Of a stretch of 64,000 nucleotides of DNA, positions 1-11,800 are shown piece by piece (position 1 is the stretch's first letter; every line of letters starts with the position of its first letter). A program made the translations under genes and the position numbers. The notes below the pieces were generated by a model. The model was given only the letters and a program-made list of their open reading frames with translations. It was not told the origin of the DNA and did not search any database. This stretch comes from Cinnamomum chago (taxonomy: Eukaryota; Streptophyta; Magnoliopsida; Laurales; Lauraceae): NCBI GenBank assembly GCA_038049695.1, contig CP142452.1:77155501-77219500 (forward strand), read 5' to 3'.

Positions 1-24
1 GGATTATAATTCTATTATAATTAG

Positions 25-1000
25 TGTTGGCAAATTCATTGGGTATTGGACAAAATCTAGGTTTTTAATTATGATTGTAATTTTAGTGGGACTGCCCAAG
101 GAAGATTGCTACAGGATTTGTGATGTGGAATTTTCTATTATCATCACATGAGGACTAGCATATGAGAATTCAACATGAGGACATAAGCTACATGACTTGT
201 ATGGACTATCCTTTTGTGAACTCATGTGGACTACCTTTTGTGAACTCATGGAGATCTTTGTCAAAGTGTCTTAGAAACACAAAAGTCAAGAAGACACAGC
301 TAGCATGGCTTTGTTTCAATTTGCTGTCATGGGATCGTTTCAATATGCTGCCATGGGATCCGTGCAACATCAGAGTGGGTATTCGCTCGAGCCATCTTTG
401 GTTCGCTCGAGCCATTTGCTCGAGCGCACGTTTACTTCGCTCGAGCGGTCAGTGTGCAGAAAGTCCGGTTTGAATAAGATAATGCATTCTAATTTAGTTC
501 AACTTACTTCTTTGAGTCCTACTTGCTCTACAAGTATTGATGTACGAATTAAAGCCTATATATTGCCTTTCTCTCTCTACTCTAAGAGACAACTCTCTCA
601 TCCAAAAATCTAGAGATCTATTAAGAGATTATTTTCTTCTCCAAAGCTTCAAGTTGATGCGCTGAAGTTCAAGTCTTTGGAGATTTTTCTGCTACTTTTC
701 TGAAGTGGATTCATCTTGAAGAGATATTCAAGGTGGTTGGTTCAAGAGCGGTGAAGGTGCACGGCGAGCAGTCGGCAAGATCTATACAGTCTTTAGGTTG
801 AGTCAGCAACTGGGAAATGGTTGTGAGTTTTCTTATAACTTTCAATTCATAGTGCTTGGTTGTCTGTTGGCCTAGACGATAAGGCCTGTGGTTTTTTCTC
901 GAGTTGAGTTTTCCACGTATAAATCCCGTGTCCTTCTTTCTCTTGTAGTTTGATTGTTTTTAATCTGGATTAGGGTTAACTATTAGTTTAATCACCTTTT
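25..1000 (+). mobile_element. Ty1/copia-like LTR fragment (fossil)
   Basis: The stretch begins with TGTTGGCAAATTC, a start typical of plant Ty1/copia LTRs. It has a TATA-like CCTATATATTG near 557, followed by a CT-rich leader and a CGTATAAATCCCGTGT-type segment near 915 of the kind common in copia LTR ends. Four copies of a GCTCGAGC-type palindrome lie at about 388-447, upstream of the TATA. No primer-binding site or internal coding region follows, so it looks like a solo or truncated LTR. The right end is not resolved. The family call rests on general LTR features only. Confidence 0.45.
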
Positions 1001-1238
1001 ATTGATATTCGTCCGAGATCGTATTTGTGGGACCTCTGCCTGTATTAAGGCAAGATTAAGTATTTTCAAAAATCATAAAGAGGAAAAAATAATCAAGCTT
1101 GGTGCCACATCTTCAATCACAATTCACAACCCAAAGCCCTTCTGCGACCCCAATGACAGCTCCCAAGACCCGCTCTCTGGTCAGTTCTAAACCATTGATC
1201 CCTTGTTTTCTTGAATAGGTTTGCTTTACTCGAAATCT
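1001..1238. other. Unassigned sequence left of the duplicated block
   Basis: No feature can be supported here. A short open frame (1002-1190) ends in residues that do not match a family I recognise, and it has no clear splice context. Similarity to the block at 19518 starts only at about 1239, so this stretch is outside the tandem duplication. Confidence 0.4.
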
Positions 1239-1646
1239 TTTGAATTTTTTAGGAATTGTTACTTTCTCGTCTGTGTTTAGGCGTATAGGGTATGCTAGAG
1301 TGTAGGAAAAGATTTAAAAAGCCTACTCGAGGATGCCATTTGGAAATTTGCAATTCTTCCCCCACAGGCCCAGGCCCCAGCATTCAAATTTCAGCAAATA
1401 CAAAAGCCTGGTTTGAGTCCCCTGAACCAGGTGTCTATGGAAGTTACAGTTGACCGACTTTTTAATTATTCTACTTTGAATTTTGAAAGAACAAAAGCAG
1501 CATCAAAATCAAATCATGCCTATGCACATGATAACTGCTACTTTTGCTTAGACACCATGATTTCGATTAAATTACGTCTCGGTCCTTAATTGATGTAGTC
1601 TTTTTTACCATAAAAGAAGACAAGGTGCGGAACACACCAATGCAAT

Positions 1647-1996
1647 TAGAGATATAAATGGGTCCCCGATTCTCCGATTACCTAGAGATTTCAACCTGTT
1701 AAAAATCAGATCTAGGTCCTTATTTAGGCCCCGATAAGTAAATGGGTCTGGGTCCGGTTCTACCTTAGTTCGGACTCATAGACCCGAGACTTGACATATT
1801 ACCTCAATTTTTAAAAATTTCTCCTAAAAATAATATTTTAATAATATAATTCTCTACCTAGTCCCGGACCCGGTTCGAGACCCTTCACATATCTGGTTCT
1901 GGTTCCGGTTCTGGAGCCAAAAAACCGGTTCTGGATCCAATTCCACATTCTCTTTAACGATGGACCCGGATCGGAACCGACTCATTTACAACCCTA
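1647..1996. mobile_element. hAT-like MITE
   Basis: The ends form an imperfect terminal inverted repeat: TAGAGATATAAATGGGTC on the left and GACTCATTTACAACCCTA on the right. The interior is rich in CCGG/GGTTC-type internal inverted repeats. The flanks share only part of an 8-bp target duplication (..GCAAT), so the family is tentative. It lies in the part of block A that is absent from block B. Confidence 0.5.
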
Positions 1997-2176
1997 GTTG
2001 CAATGCACCCTCTTGCATGACATGTATACTGGAATGTTTTGCGGGGTTCTCTCTCCTGGAGAAAGGCTTTAGTAATTGCAATTCACATTGGATGTTTTTT
2101 ATAAACAGTTGCAGGGGTGGTTATTAGTAGTGACAAGTAACACAAAGGGTTATTTGTGATGGTCGTAGAATACAGG

Positions 2177-2365
2177 CAGGGGTGGACCTACATGTAGGCC
2201 TAGGGGGCCATGGCCTCGACCCCCCTTAAGTTTTCAAAATTTTATTTTTCACCACAAATTTTTGTAATTTTTTATTTTGACCCTTAAATTGTTAAAAAAG
2301 TTTTTTAATAATTTTCATTTGCCCCCCTCCCCCAACCCCTCGTTTATTTTCTGAGTCCTCCCCTG
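2177..2365. mobile_element. Short hAT-like MITE
   Basis: A 189-bp element with ends CAGGGGTGGACC and TCCTCCCCTG. It is flanked by near-identical 8-bp direct repeats (AATACAGG before, AATACTAG after). This matches non-autonomous hAT-type MITEs, which make 8-bp target duplications. No coding capacity. Confidence 0.55.
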
Positions 2366-2370
2366 AATAC

Positions 2371-2809
2371 TAGGGGTGCACAAAAAATCCGTCGATCCGT
2401 AAATTCGATCCGAAGGTAAACGGATTGGTCATTGATTGAGAATTTTGTAATTCTTTAGCAACAGATCGGTGGCGGATTTCACTCTCAATCCGCGGATTCA
2501 ATCCGATCCAATCCGTTGACATTAAATATAAATTTTTTTTATAAGGGTTCTAAATGTAAATTTAGATGTCTAAATTTAAAATAAGAAAAAAAATTAAGGG
2601 ATCAAAATGTAATTTTTTTACAACATGTTTGGTATTTTTCTTTTAATATTATATTGAACGGATTAATCCGATTTAATCCGATCCTCTACGGATTGGATTG
2701 GATTTTAACGGCCACGGATTTGTGACAGATTTCAAATCCATCAATCCATAGGTAACGGACTGATGACGTAGTTGGCCCAATCTGCAACAATCCAATCGGT
2801 ATACACCCC
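2371..2809. mobile_element. hAT-like MITE abutting the previous one
   Basis: It starts TAGGGGTGCACAAAA and ends GTATACACCCC, a short TIR of the GGGGTG/CACCCC type. The interior has many GGATT/AATCC inverted pairs that could fold into a long hairpin. Block B retains only the right-hand end (near 19680-19700), because the rest was lost in a 1.38-kb deletion there. Confidence 0.42.
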
Positions 2810-3484
2810 AAATAGGTGCTTGCTAGTTGTGGAAAAAATAAAAAAGAGAGTCCTGAAATGGACTGCTGCTGTAAGGCCTTTAAATCTCCGTCTGAGTGAA
2901 CAAGTGTATGCATAAAGTAACTTGCATGTGCCGTGCATCACATTCACAGTGCCCCACTTCTTTAAACCGGTTACTTTATTCAAATTCAAAAATGATGGCG
3001 GGAGTATGTGTTTGAATTGGACGGGTGGCGTTGACAGGTTAGTGGGCCCAATTTTCAGGTTTGTATCAGACTTGCTCTAAACCATACACCAATCTAGGTG
3101 AGAATTAATTGTACTACATTGAACCATTTGCACAGAACCATTATGGTTCTACACATAAATTTATTGTTCAATCAATTCATATGCATTTATTTATTTCTTA
3201 ATTAATTCTTAATTTAGATGTTAATTTTAATTTATTGCTCAATTTGCATTTTATAGTATATTAAAAGAGGAGTAGAGGACAACAGTTTCGGATGCAACTG
3301 GTCTACTGGTTTTACAATCAAAATTAGGAATGTGGGGTAAGTGGGTCCCCACATCATAGACGGTGAAGATCTTCTGATCATGATCTCAGGTGGACCACCA
3401 ATGTTATGGGACTCAGGTGAGCGATCTTTTTGTGAGAGTGAAGCAAATCAGAGGAGAGAGGATTATATTTCTGCATTTAAAAGT

Positions 3485-3982
3485 GGGAAATTTTTAAGTT
3501 AGGCCTCAGGTTTTTACCTTATTTCAAAAAAGGACACAAGTTTTAAAACTTACCAAATTAGTCTCTAAGTTTTCCATGAAGTTTTCAATTAAGGACATCT
3601 GGTCATTTAAAGGTATTTTTATGGCATTTTCTCTCAATTTTTTAAAAATACCCAGTATACCTTCATTTAAAGCCATGACATAGTTCCGGCAGCTACTATA
3701 TTCAGCCGAAGTACTTAGTTGTCCTCGTTCACTATAAGGTTGCTAGTGAAAAAAAAAAGGAAGAAAATATAAAAGAAGTGAATGGGGATTTTATTTCATT
3801 GAAGGATAATTTCGGTAGTTTAAGAAAATTGAAGAAAAAAGTTGCTGGAAAATACCCTTAAATTGATGAATGTCCTTAATTGAAAACTTCATGAAAAACT
3901 TAGGGACTAATTTAAAAGTTTCAAAACTTGTGTCATTTTTTGAAGTAAGGCAAAAACTTAAGGACTTATTTGAGAATTTCCC
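3485..3982. mobile_element. Mutator-like MITE with ~112-bp TIRs
   Basis: A 498-bp element whose left arm (3485 to about 3600) and right arm (about 3870-3982) are near-perfect reverse complements, both starting GGGAAAT. It is bracketed by an exact 9-bp direct repeat, TTTAAAAGT (3476-3484 and 3983-3991). Long TIRs and a 9-bp target duplication are hallmarks of Mutator-like elements. No transposase is seen. The same insertion exists in block B, so it predates the duplication. Confidence 0.85.
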
Positions 3983-3993
3983 TTTAAAAGTTT

Positions 3994-5295
3994 GACTGTT
4001 CTGTTCCGATCTCGTTCCAAAATATCAGACCACGCTTGAAACAAACACGCTCTCTCCAATCTTCCACTGGAATTTTCGAATCGTCAGAGACCCTTATCTC
4101 ATATACCATCTTCTTCTTCCCTTTGCCTTTTACTCTACCAGATCCGAAATTCCAGTCTCTCCGCCTCAAGCAAGGTGAACAAAGTCCAAAACTCCAAACT
4201 TTTCTCTTCTCCCATTTTTTTCAGTTCATCTCACTGAAGATTTAGAAAGATTATAATTTTCTTGAAAATCCAGGTTGCGTTTTGGTAGAATGATCGTTTT
4301 GGAGAAAACCCAATTCGAGAAACTGCAACAAGACAAGTTGGTCTTTATGAATTTCGTCATATGGCGTTGAAAATGCATTTTGAATTTCAAATTACTGCCT
4401 TTTCCACTTTTGGCGCTCTGGGTTTTCCACAATAAAAATCAATTAGCCATATTTTATCGTTAAGTAACTCTGCAGGCACACTTCTTCCCCCCTCCCAGGC
4501 ACCTCTTCCTCGACCTTCCTCTGCATGTCTTGTTCTCTCTAATCTATTTTCTCCTCTTCTGGCCTATTCACCCACGCCTGAATCTCTTACATGCTACCCA
4601 CTTTATTCATCATGTTTGCTCTCTCTTTCTCTCTCAAGGTGTGTTTTTTTTTCTTTTGCCGGCCTTTTTTTCCATTGTTGAGCACCGGCACTTTTATGTA
4701 TGAATACGAGCGGTTCTCTGTTCAAATAAATTGACAAATTAATACATAATCTAATTGATTATATTATATTCTAATATGTGAAAATGTTTATCATTGCCAG
4801 ATCTTGACTGGAATGTGAGCAGTTTTATGATAAAATAAGTAAGGAAATGATATGTGGTGAAATTAATGATACTAAATTTTGATTTGGAAAATGTCTACCA
4901 TAACCAAATCCAGATTGGGTGATCATTGGATTCAATATAAACTAATCTTAGCAGTAAGTTTTATTGTTGGGGATATGCTCTCTAATGGTACAAAATTTAA
5001 CCAACAAAGTATGCTTTGATTGGATATTAGTAAGTTAACTATTATTGTTTAATTTGTATAAGCTTTATACTTTTCTTTTTATAATCTTTAAATTAAATGA
5101 GTACTAATAAACTTATATATATGCACACATATTAATTTCTACATGTTAGGCCTTTTTTATGGTATTTAATGAATTCCTCTTAAACGCCTACACATTTTAC
5201 CGAATGTGGATAGTCAATCCCAAATGAAAAAAATGAGAGAGGATTCCGTACCTCAGATAGTTACCAAACATTCCACACTTCACACAGTGTGCCAA
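3994..5295 (+). repeat. ACA upstream unit, single copy in block A
   Basis: About 1.3 kb running from TGTTCTGTTCCGATC to CACAGTGTGCCAATTG. It is homologous to each of the six units of the block B array (24799-35645). Its first 400 bp resembles the gene-proximal 5' flank of the ACA gene (CT-rich, with an AAATTCCAGTCTCT string and a AAACTCCAAACTTTTC string). The two CGCG positions seen in array units read CACG here, consistent with CpG decay. No convincing coding frame. Confidence 0.85.
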
Positions 5296-5818
5296 TTGTT
5301 CTGTTCTGGTCTCCTTGTTCTCCAGAATTTTCGGATCTTGAGAGACCCTTATTTCATATACCATTTCTTCTTTCCTTTGCCTTTTTCTCTGCTAGACTCG
5401 AAATTCCAGTCTCTCCTCAATCAAGGTGAAAAATGCCCAAAACTCCAAACTTTTCTCTTCTCCCATGTTTTTTAGTTCATTTCAGTGAAGATTTAGAGAG
5501 ATTATATTTTTCTTGAAAACCTGGGTTGCATTTCGGTAGAACGATCGTTTTGGTGAAAACCAGTTTCTGAAACTGCAACTAGACAACTTGGTCTTTATGA
5601 ATTTTTTCATATAGGGTTTTGGTGAAAACCCTCTAATATCTCGTTGCTCTCTAGGAAGATGCATTTTGAATTTCGAAGCAGTGCTTTTTTCAGGATTTTT
5701 GAATATTAGAGGGAAGAAGGTCAAAGGCATTTTGAATTTCGAAGCAGTGTTTTTTTCAGGATTTTTGAATATTAGAGGGAAGAAGGTCAAAGCGGCTTAA
5801 TTCGAGAGAAAGAGAGAG
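5296..5818 (+). promoter_or_regulatory. Gene-proximal 5' region / 5' UTR of ACA copy A
   Basis: This partial upstream unit runs directly into the start codon. Relative to array units it lacks the segment with the CGCG pair. It contains a 66-bp tandem duplication (5661-5726 and 5727-5792) that is single-copy in block B, and ends in a GA-rich AGAGAAAGAGAGAG leader before ATG. No clear TATA box was found, so the transcription start is not assigned. Confidence 0.6.
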
Positions 5819-8800
5819 ATGGAGAGCTATCTCGATCCGAACTTTGGTGGTGTAAAGTCGAAGAACACGACTGAGGAGGCATTGCAGCGATGGCGGCAGG
5901 TTTGCGGGTTCGTGAAGAACCCAAAAAGGCGATTCCGATTCACTGCCAATTTATCGAAACGGTGCGAAGCAGATGCCATGCGCCGGACGAACCAGGTCTG
6001 CTCTCTGGTCTCTGTTGTTTGGTGTTTGTGTTTTGTTGGTATCTGCCAATTGGATCGAGTTTCCGGTTTGTTTTATAGGTAGTTAGCTCAGATGCTCTGT
6101 ACTTGCTTTGTTGGTTTTAATTTAAGTATTCTGTGAACTACAATATGACCATGATTTTTTTTTCGTGACTATCTGATTGGATTATGTTATGTACCTGTAA
6201 CCACATGTATCTCTATATGAGTGGAGAGATCTTCAGATTTTAGCAGGTAAATATCTCAAATTAGAGTATTGGGTGTATGCTGGTAATGAATAATAAAATT
6301 ATAGTTAGAAGAGAGGATGCTTGAAGTCTAGTACCTTCGGTGCACTTTGGCGATGGATCTGGAGTTTAAGCTGTCCTTTTTGTTCATCATTTCAAATGAG
6401 TGATGCCACAGGAGAGGAGGTAGTACCGTAGTAGACACAGTTAGTCCAATACAATCAGGCAATTAGGTGAATTCAAATTTTCATTGCACAAATCCCAAAA
6501 ATTTCAATGTTTGATTGCTTTACTATATAGCAGTTAGTTGTTCATGGTTGTCATTTGTTCTTGGGTTTTGACCAGTTCTTCCTGTATGAGCACTTCTTGT
6601 CATTGGCAATGCAACATTCTTCCTTTAGATGGTCTTCCACTTCTTGTAGACATGTTTGCTGGATGAATGGAAGGGCTGCGTGGCTAAGTTTCAGTTTGTT
6701 GGTCATTTGGATTGGGGCTGGTTTGGGGTAGTTTTATGTTTAATGGATATCAACTGATAAAGGTGGTGTGTGGGACTGGGTGGGTTCTACACTTCTACTT
6801 CTATCTGGGAAGTGTAAAGGGCTGCTTAAAGACTAGTTTAAGTTGAGACTGTGTGTGCTGATTTGGGGTCCAGTTTATGTCTGGATTTGGGGCAGATTCA
6901 GGACTTCTGGGGAGGGGGTAATTTAGGTGAAGTTGGAACTTATATTACTGTCAAACGGATCAGTATTTGGGCTGGTTTATGCCTGGAAACTTGCTACAGG
7001 TAAGGGATTTATATGGCTGTTGATAAGGGAAGTATACTGGCTGCAATTGGGATGCTATTTTATTGGACTAGGTTATTGATTGAAGGGGTTTCAGTGAAAG
7101 TTGGGATTTTAATTGAAGCACAGTTCTGACTATCTATTGTGACAGTAGACTGTGCAAGGTTTTGTGGTAAATTGAAGCTAGGGTTTTGATTTGAAATTGG
7201 ATTCTGAGATGCCATTAGGGTCTTCAATGGATTTGATGTGGGGAAATTTTTGGCAGTTCAAACACCGATTCTGCGTCTTTTGGAATTGCTTGGGGTCCAT
7301 TCATGGGTTTCTGCCATAGTTGTCGATTTTATTTTGGAGACCATTTCGGTTCGCCTTTATATGGAAATATGTTTTGGCATTTTCCTGTCTTGGCAAAAGT
7401 CCCTGTGTAAAAACAAAAAAAAAAAAAACGTAAAAAATTATAAAAAGGAAATGATCTTAAAAAGAAAAAACCTGAAATCACTTATTTTTGGCCCTCTCAT
7501 ATGATTTGGAGAGTTTTAAAAGACTTTTTACTCATTTTCCAGGGCAGTTCAATAGCTTTACAGGGAAAAGAAAGAAGATTTAAAATCGTACATGTTCCTT
7601 AAGAATGAAACTAGTTTACTGTTTCAGCCTGCTTTGATCTATTTCAGTCTGTTTCTGCTAACTTTGGCTGAAAATTTAGGAGCATGTTTTCTTTTGGCAA
7701 CTTAAACAAAAGTGAAATGTTCAAAATAACATTGTTTCTACCAATGTAAGTTGGGTGAATTAGGATGGGATTGAAAGAGCCCCGCGGGGGGGGGGGGGCG
7801 GCGCTGGTGTTGCTATTGTGTAAATTGAGGAGCTTTTTGGGACAGATTGATGAGGTTTTATGGAGTTTGTGGGGGTCGTCAATAGTTGGTTGAATTGAGA
7901 GAACTTTAGGGGGGAAACTCTTTTTTTTTTTTTAATCCCCAGCTGCTGTCAGTTTAGGACAAAGTTTGGGGATTTAAAGGGTTTTTGGGGATTAATTTTT
8001 GGCATAAATTAGACTTACAAACTTGGGACAGAATTGGAAAGTGATAGTAATTGGATGAAAATTGAAGGAAAGAATGCAATGCAATTGCTGAATTTAATTA
8101 AAATACGTGTTTGCTAATTTGAATTGCAAATGCTCTATGAATCTTTACTGATTTGATTGCCAAACTGATGCGGTAGGTGGCCTCATATTCACACTCTGAT
8201 CTTCTCTTGTATGAGTAGATTCATAATACCAAACAGTGAGGGTGGAAATGAATTTGCTCCATCTTTGAAATAATAAAAATTCAATATTTGTCCCGGGCTA
8301 TTGGTCAGTTGGTTAGGGACATGTATAGTGTGCATGGATACACAAGTTTGGGCCCACTGTAAAGCCCATTCAGTTTGTTTTGTTTATTTTTATTTAGAGC
8401 ATTTTATGTTTATGTTTTAAGTCAATGAAGTGGATGTTTTAATCTCGACCCTCAAAGTGTTTAGAGGTTTGAGATTAGTTTTAGGGTTTTTCTTTTGCTT
8501 CTATATTGATGTCATGCCGAGGCCTATCCACTTCAGGTGTGAGGTCTAGCCTATCCCTCCATCTTCCCTACCCACCTTGCATTGATCCCAGTTCTACTTC
8601 AAGTATCCACAGGCATGTGAAATGGGCTGTGATGTGCCGGTCCGGCCCTTCCGGAGCTCGGCCCAGCAGTGCCGCGCCGGACCGTGACATTTTGGCTGGC
8701 CGTGCCGTGCGTTGCACAGGTACGCAGGGCCTTGGCCTAGCAGTACCTCCACTGGCGGGGCCAGCCCACAAGCCAAATGTTTTTTTTTTTTCATCTTTAT

Positions 8801-11800
8801 TGTATCCTTTATTGCAATCATAGAGAGTTGTTCCATACCATTAAAAGCATATGATTGTTGGAGAGAGAAATCCAATGAGGCTTCCTTGATTTTTGCTGCC
8901 ATTATTGTCTCCTAGGTTTGTGCAAGCATTAACTCCTTGATTATCTAAAAAGATTTGTACAAGGCTGCAAGCATTAACTTCTCTAACAGATAGGAGAAAG
9001 GGAGAGACTTGCGTTATTGTTTAGGGAAATGGGATGGGAAGCGGAGGAATGCTTTGACGGGCCAGCCCACAGGCCGGACTGTGCCACGGGCCGGTCAACG
9101 TGCCGGCCCTGCGTGGCCCAGCCCAGTTTACATCCCTAGGTAGGCATCACCCAATTTATAGAATGTGTTGTTCATTCCATCCTAGAATTCTCCCATAACC
9201 TTCCATAAAAGAAATTGCTTCTGTAACTTTGCAATCAATCCATACAAAGTCACACTGCATGAATTTTGCTGTGTTTCCTTTGAAGCACTAATATGCAAGG
9301 ATGACCCTGTAGAAGGCATGTGAAGTTTTCTCCCAAAGATGCAAGCTTTGGATGAGATTTTTGACAACTTTCTTCTCCTTTATTAATTTTTCTCCGATGT
9401 GTATGCATGTGACTATGCTGGCTTTGAAGATTGATGCTATATCTTGTGTCTTGCAGGAGAAGTTAAGAGTTGCTGTCTTGGTCTCAAAAGCTGCACTTCA
9501 ATTTATCCATGGTAGGGTGTGTTGGCATTGAACTCAAGTGTTTCTGTAATAAGGTTCTTTTATATATATATATATATATAAATCAATGATTTGCATAGTA
9601 CAATGGTAACTTATTACTAGCTTGGGAATGGAAAGTTACTGCCACCCGTCCACATTTAATGGAGGATAAAATGGGACAGTTTGGATTATCCAATGGGAGT
9701 GATTTATGGGCTATATCCATTCACAGTAGATTCCACAATTTGAACAGTTTGTATTTTAGAAGTTTTTCCAACATTTATTATTATTGTGACTGAGCAAATA
9801 TTACAACTGAACATTCTATATCTCTTGAGCAGTATTTTTTTATTCAACTCTATTGGACTTGTTCAGGTGTTTCACTACCCAGTGAATACAAAGTACCTGA
9901 TGAAGTCAAAGCAGCTGGTTATGAAATCTGTGCTGATGAGTTGGGATCCATTGTAGAAGGCCATGATGTAAAGAAGTTGACAATTAATGGGGGTGTTGAG
10001 GGTCTTGCAACTAAGCTTTCAACATCCACTACCAACGGGATTACTACAACTGAGGAAGAATTGAAGCGTAGGCAAGATATCTATGGAATTAATAAATTTG
10101 CTGAAAGTCAGGCGCGGAGTTTTTGGGTCTTCGTATGGGAAGCACTTCAGGACACTACTCTTATCATTCTTGCCTTATGTGCATTTGTATCTTTGATTGT
10201 GGGAATAACCATGGAAGGATGGCCTAAAGGTGCCCATGATGGCCTTGGAATTGTTGCTAGCATCCTCTTGGTTGTATTTGTCACTGCAACAAGCGATTAC
10301 CGGCAATCATTACAATTTAAGGATTTGGATAAGGAGAAGAAGAAGATTTCAATTCAGGTTACACGTAATGGGTTCCGGCAGAAGATCTCAATATATGATC
10401 TTCTTCCTGGTGATATTGTGCATCTGGCAATTGGGGATCAAGTTCCAGCAGATGGAATGTTCCTCTCTGGATTCTCTGTATTGATAGACGAATCAAGTTT
10501 AACTGGTGAGAGTGAGCCTGTTACAGTGAATGCAGCGTACCCGTTTCTTTTATCAGGGACTAAAGTCCAAGACGGTTCATGCAAGATGCTGGTGACAACC
10601 GTTGGAATGAGAACTCAGTGGGGTAAGTTGATGGCCACCCTTAGTGAAGGTGGGGATGATGAAACACCGCTGCAGGTTAAACTGAATGGAGTGGCAAGCC
10701 TCATTGGGAAAATAGGTTTATTTTTCGCAGTTGTGACGTTTGCAGTGTTGGCACAGAGTCTTTTTAGCCGTAAACTGCAAGAGGGCTCAATCTGGAGCTG
10801 GTCAGGAGATGATGCATTGAAAATGTTGGAATATTTTGCCATTGCAGTTACCATTGTTGTCGTTGCAGTACCCGAGGGACTGCCTTTAGCTGTTACATTG
10901 AGCCTTGCTTTTGCTATGAAGAAGATGATGAATGACAAAGCACTTGTCCGCCATCTTGCGGCTTGTGAGACAATGGGGTCAGCTACCAGCATTTGCAGTG
11001 ACAAGACGGGAACACTGACAACCAATCATATGACTGTTGTGAAGGCATGCATTTGTGGGAAGATCAAGGAAGTAAGCAACTCCAAGGATGCTCTTGGTTT
11101 GTGCTCTGATATCCCAGATATTGCAGTGAAAATGCTTCTGCAGTCGATATTTAATAACACAGGTGGAGAAGTTGTGATTAATGAAAATGGGAAAAGGGAG
11201 ATTTTAGGAACACCAACCGAGGCTGCTTTGTTGGAGTTTGGCTTGTCGCTTGGTGGAGATTTTCAGGCGGAACGCCAAGAATCCAAAATTGTGAAAGTTG
11301 AGCCATTCAATTCAGAAAAGAAGAGAATGGTGGTGGTATTGGAGCTAAACGGAGGAGAATTTCGTGCTCATTGTAAAGGCGCTTCAGAAATAATCTTGGC
11401 TGCTTGTGATAAGGTGATCGATGGAGCCGGTCAAGTTGTTTCCCTTGATGAAGAAGCATTTACCCATCTCAAGGGTACAATCGAATCTTTTGCTAATGAA
11501 GCTCTTCGAACGTTGTGTCTTGCTTATGTGGAAATGGGAACTGATTTTTTGGCTACCAATCCAATTCCGATCAGAGGATATACTTGTATAGGAATTGTGG
11601 GTATCAAAGATCCTGTCCGTCCTGGTGTCAAAGAGTCAGTTTCAATATGTAGGTCAGCTGGCGTTACAGTGCGGATGGTTACAGGTGACAACATCAACAC
11701 TGCAAAGGCAATTGCTAGAGAATGCGGTATCTTGACTGATGGGGGTATAGCCATTGAGGGTCCAGTGTTTCGGGAGAAGAGTCTTGAAGAGTTGAATGAA

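Noticed and set aside
1002-1190. Possible exon ending in a proline/serine-rich stretch
   Set aside because: No recognised family, no partner exons and no conserved copy in block B.
10615-11025. 136-aa minus-strand frame opposite exon 3 (also 40731-41141)
   Set aside because: It is an antisense shadow of the conserved ATPase exon.
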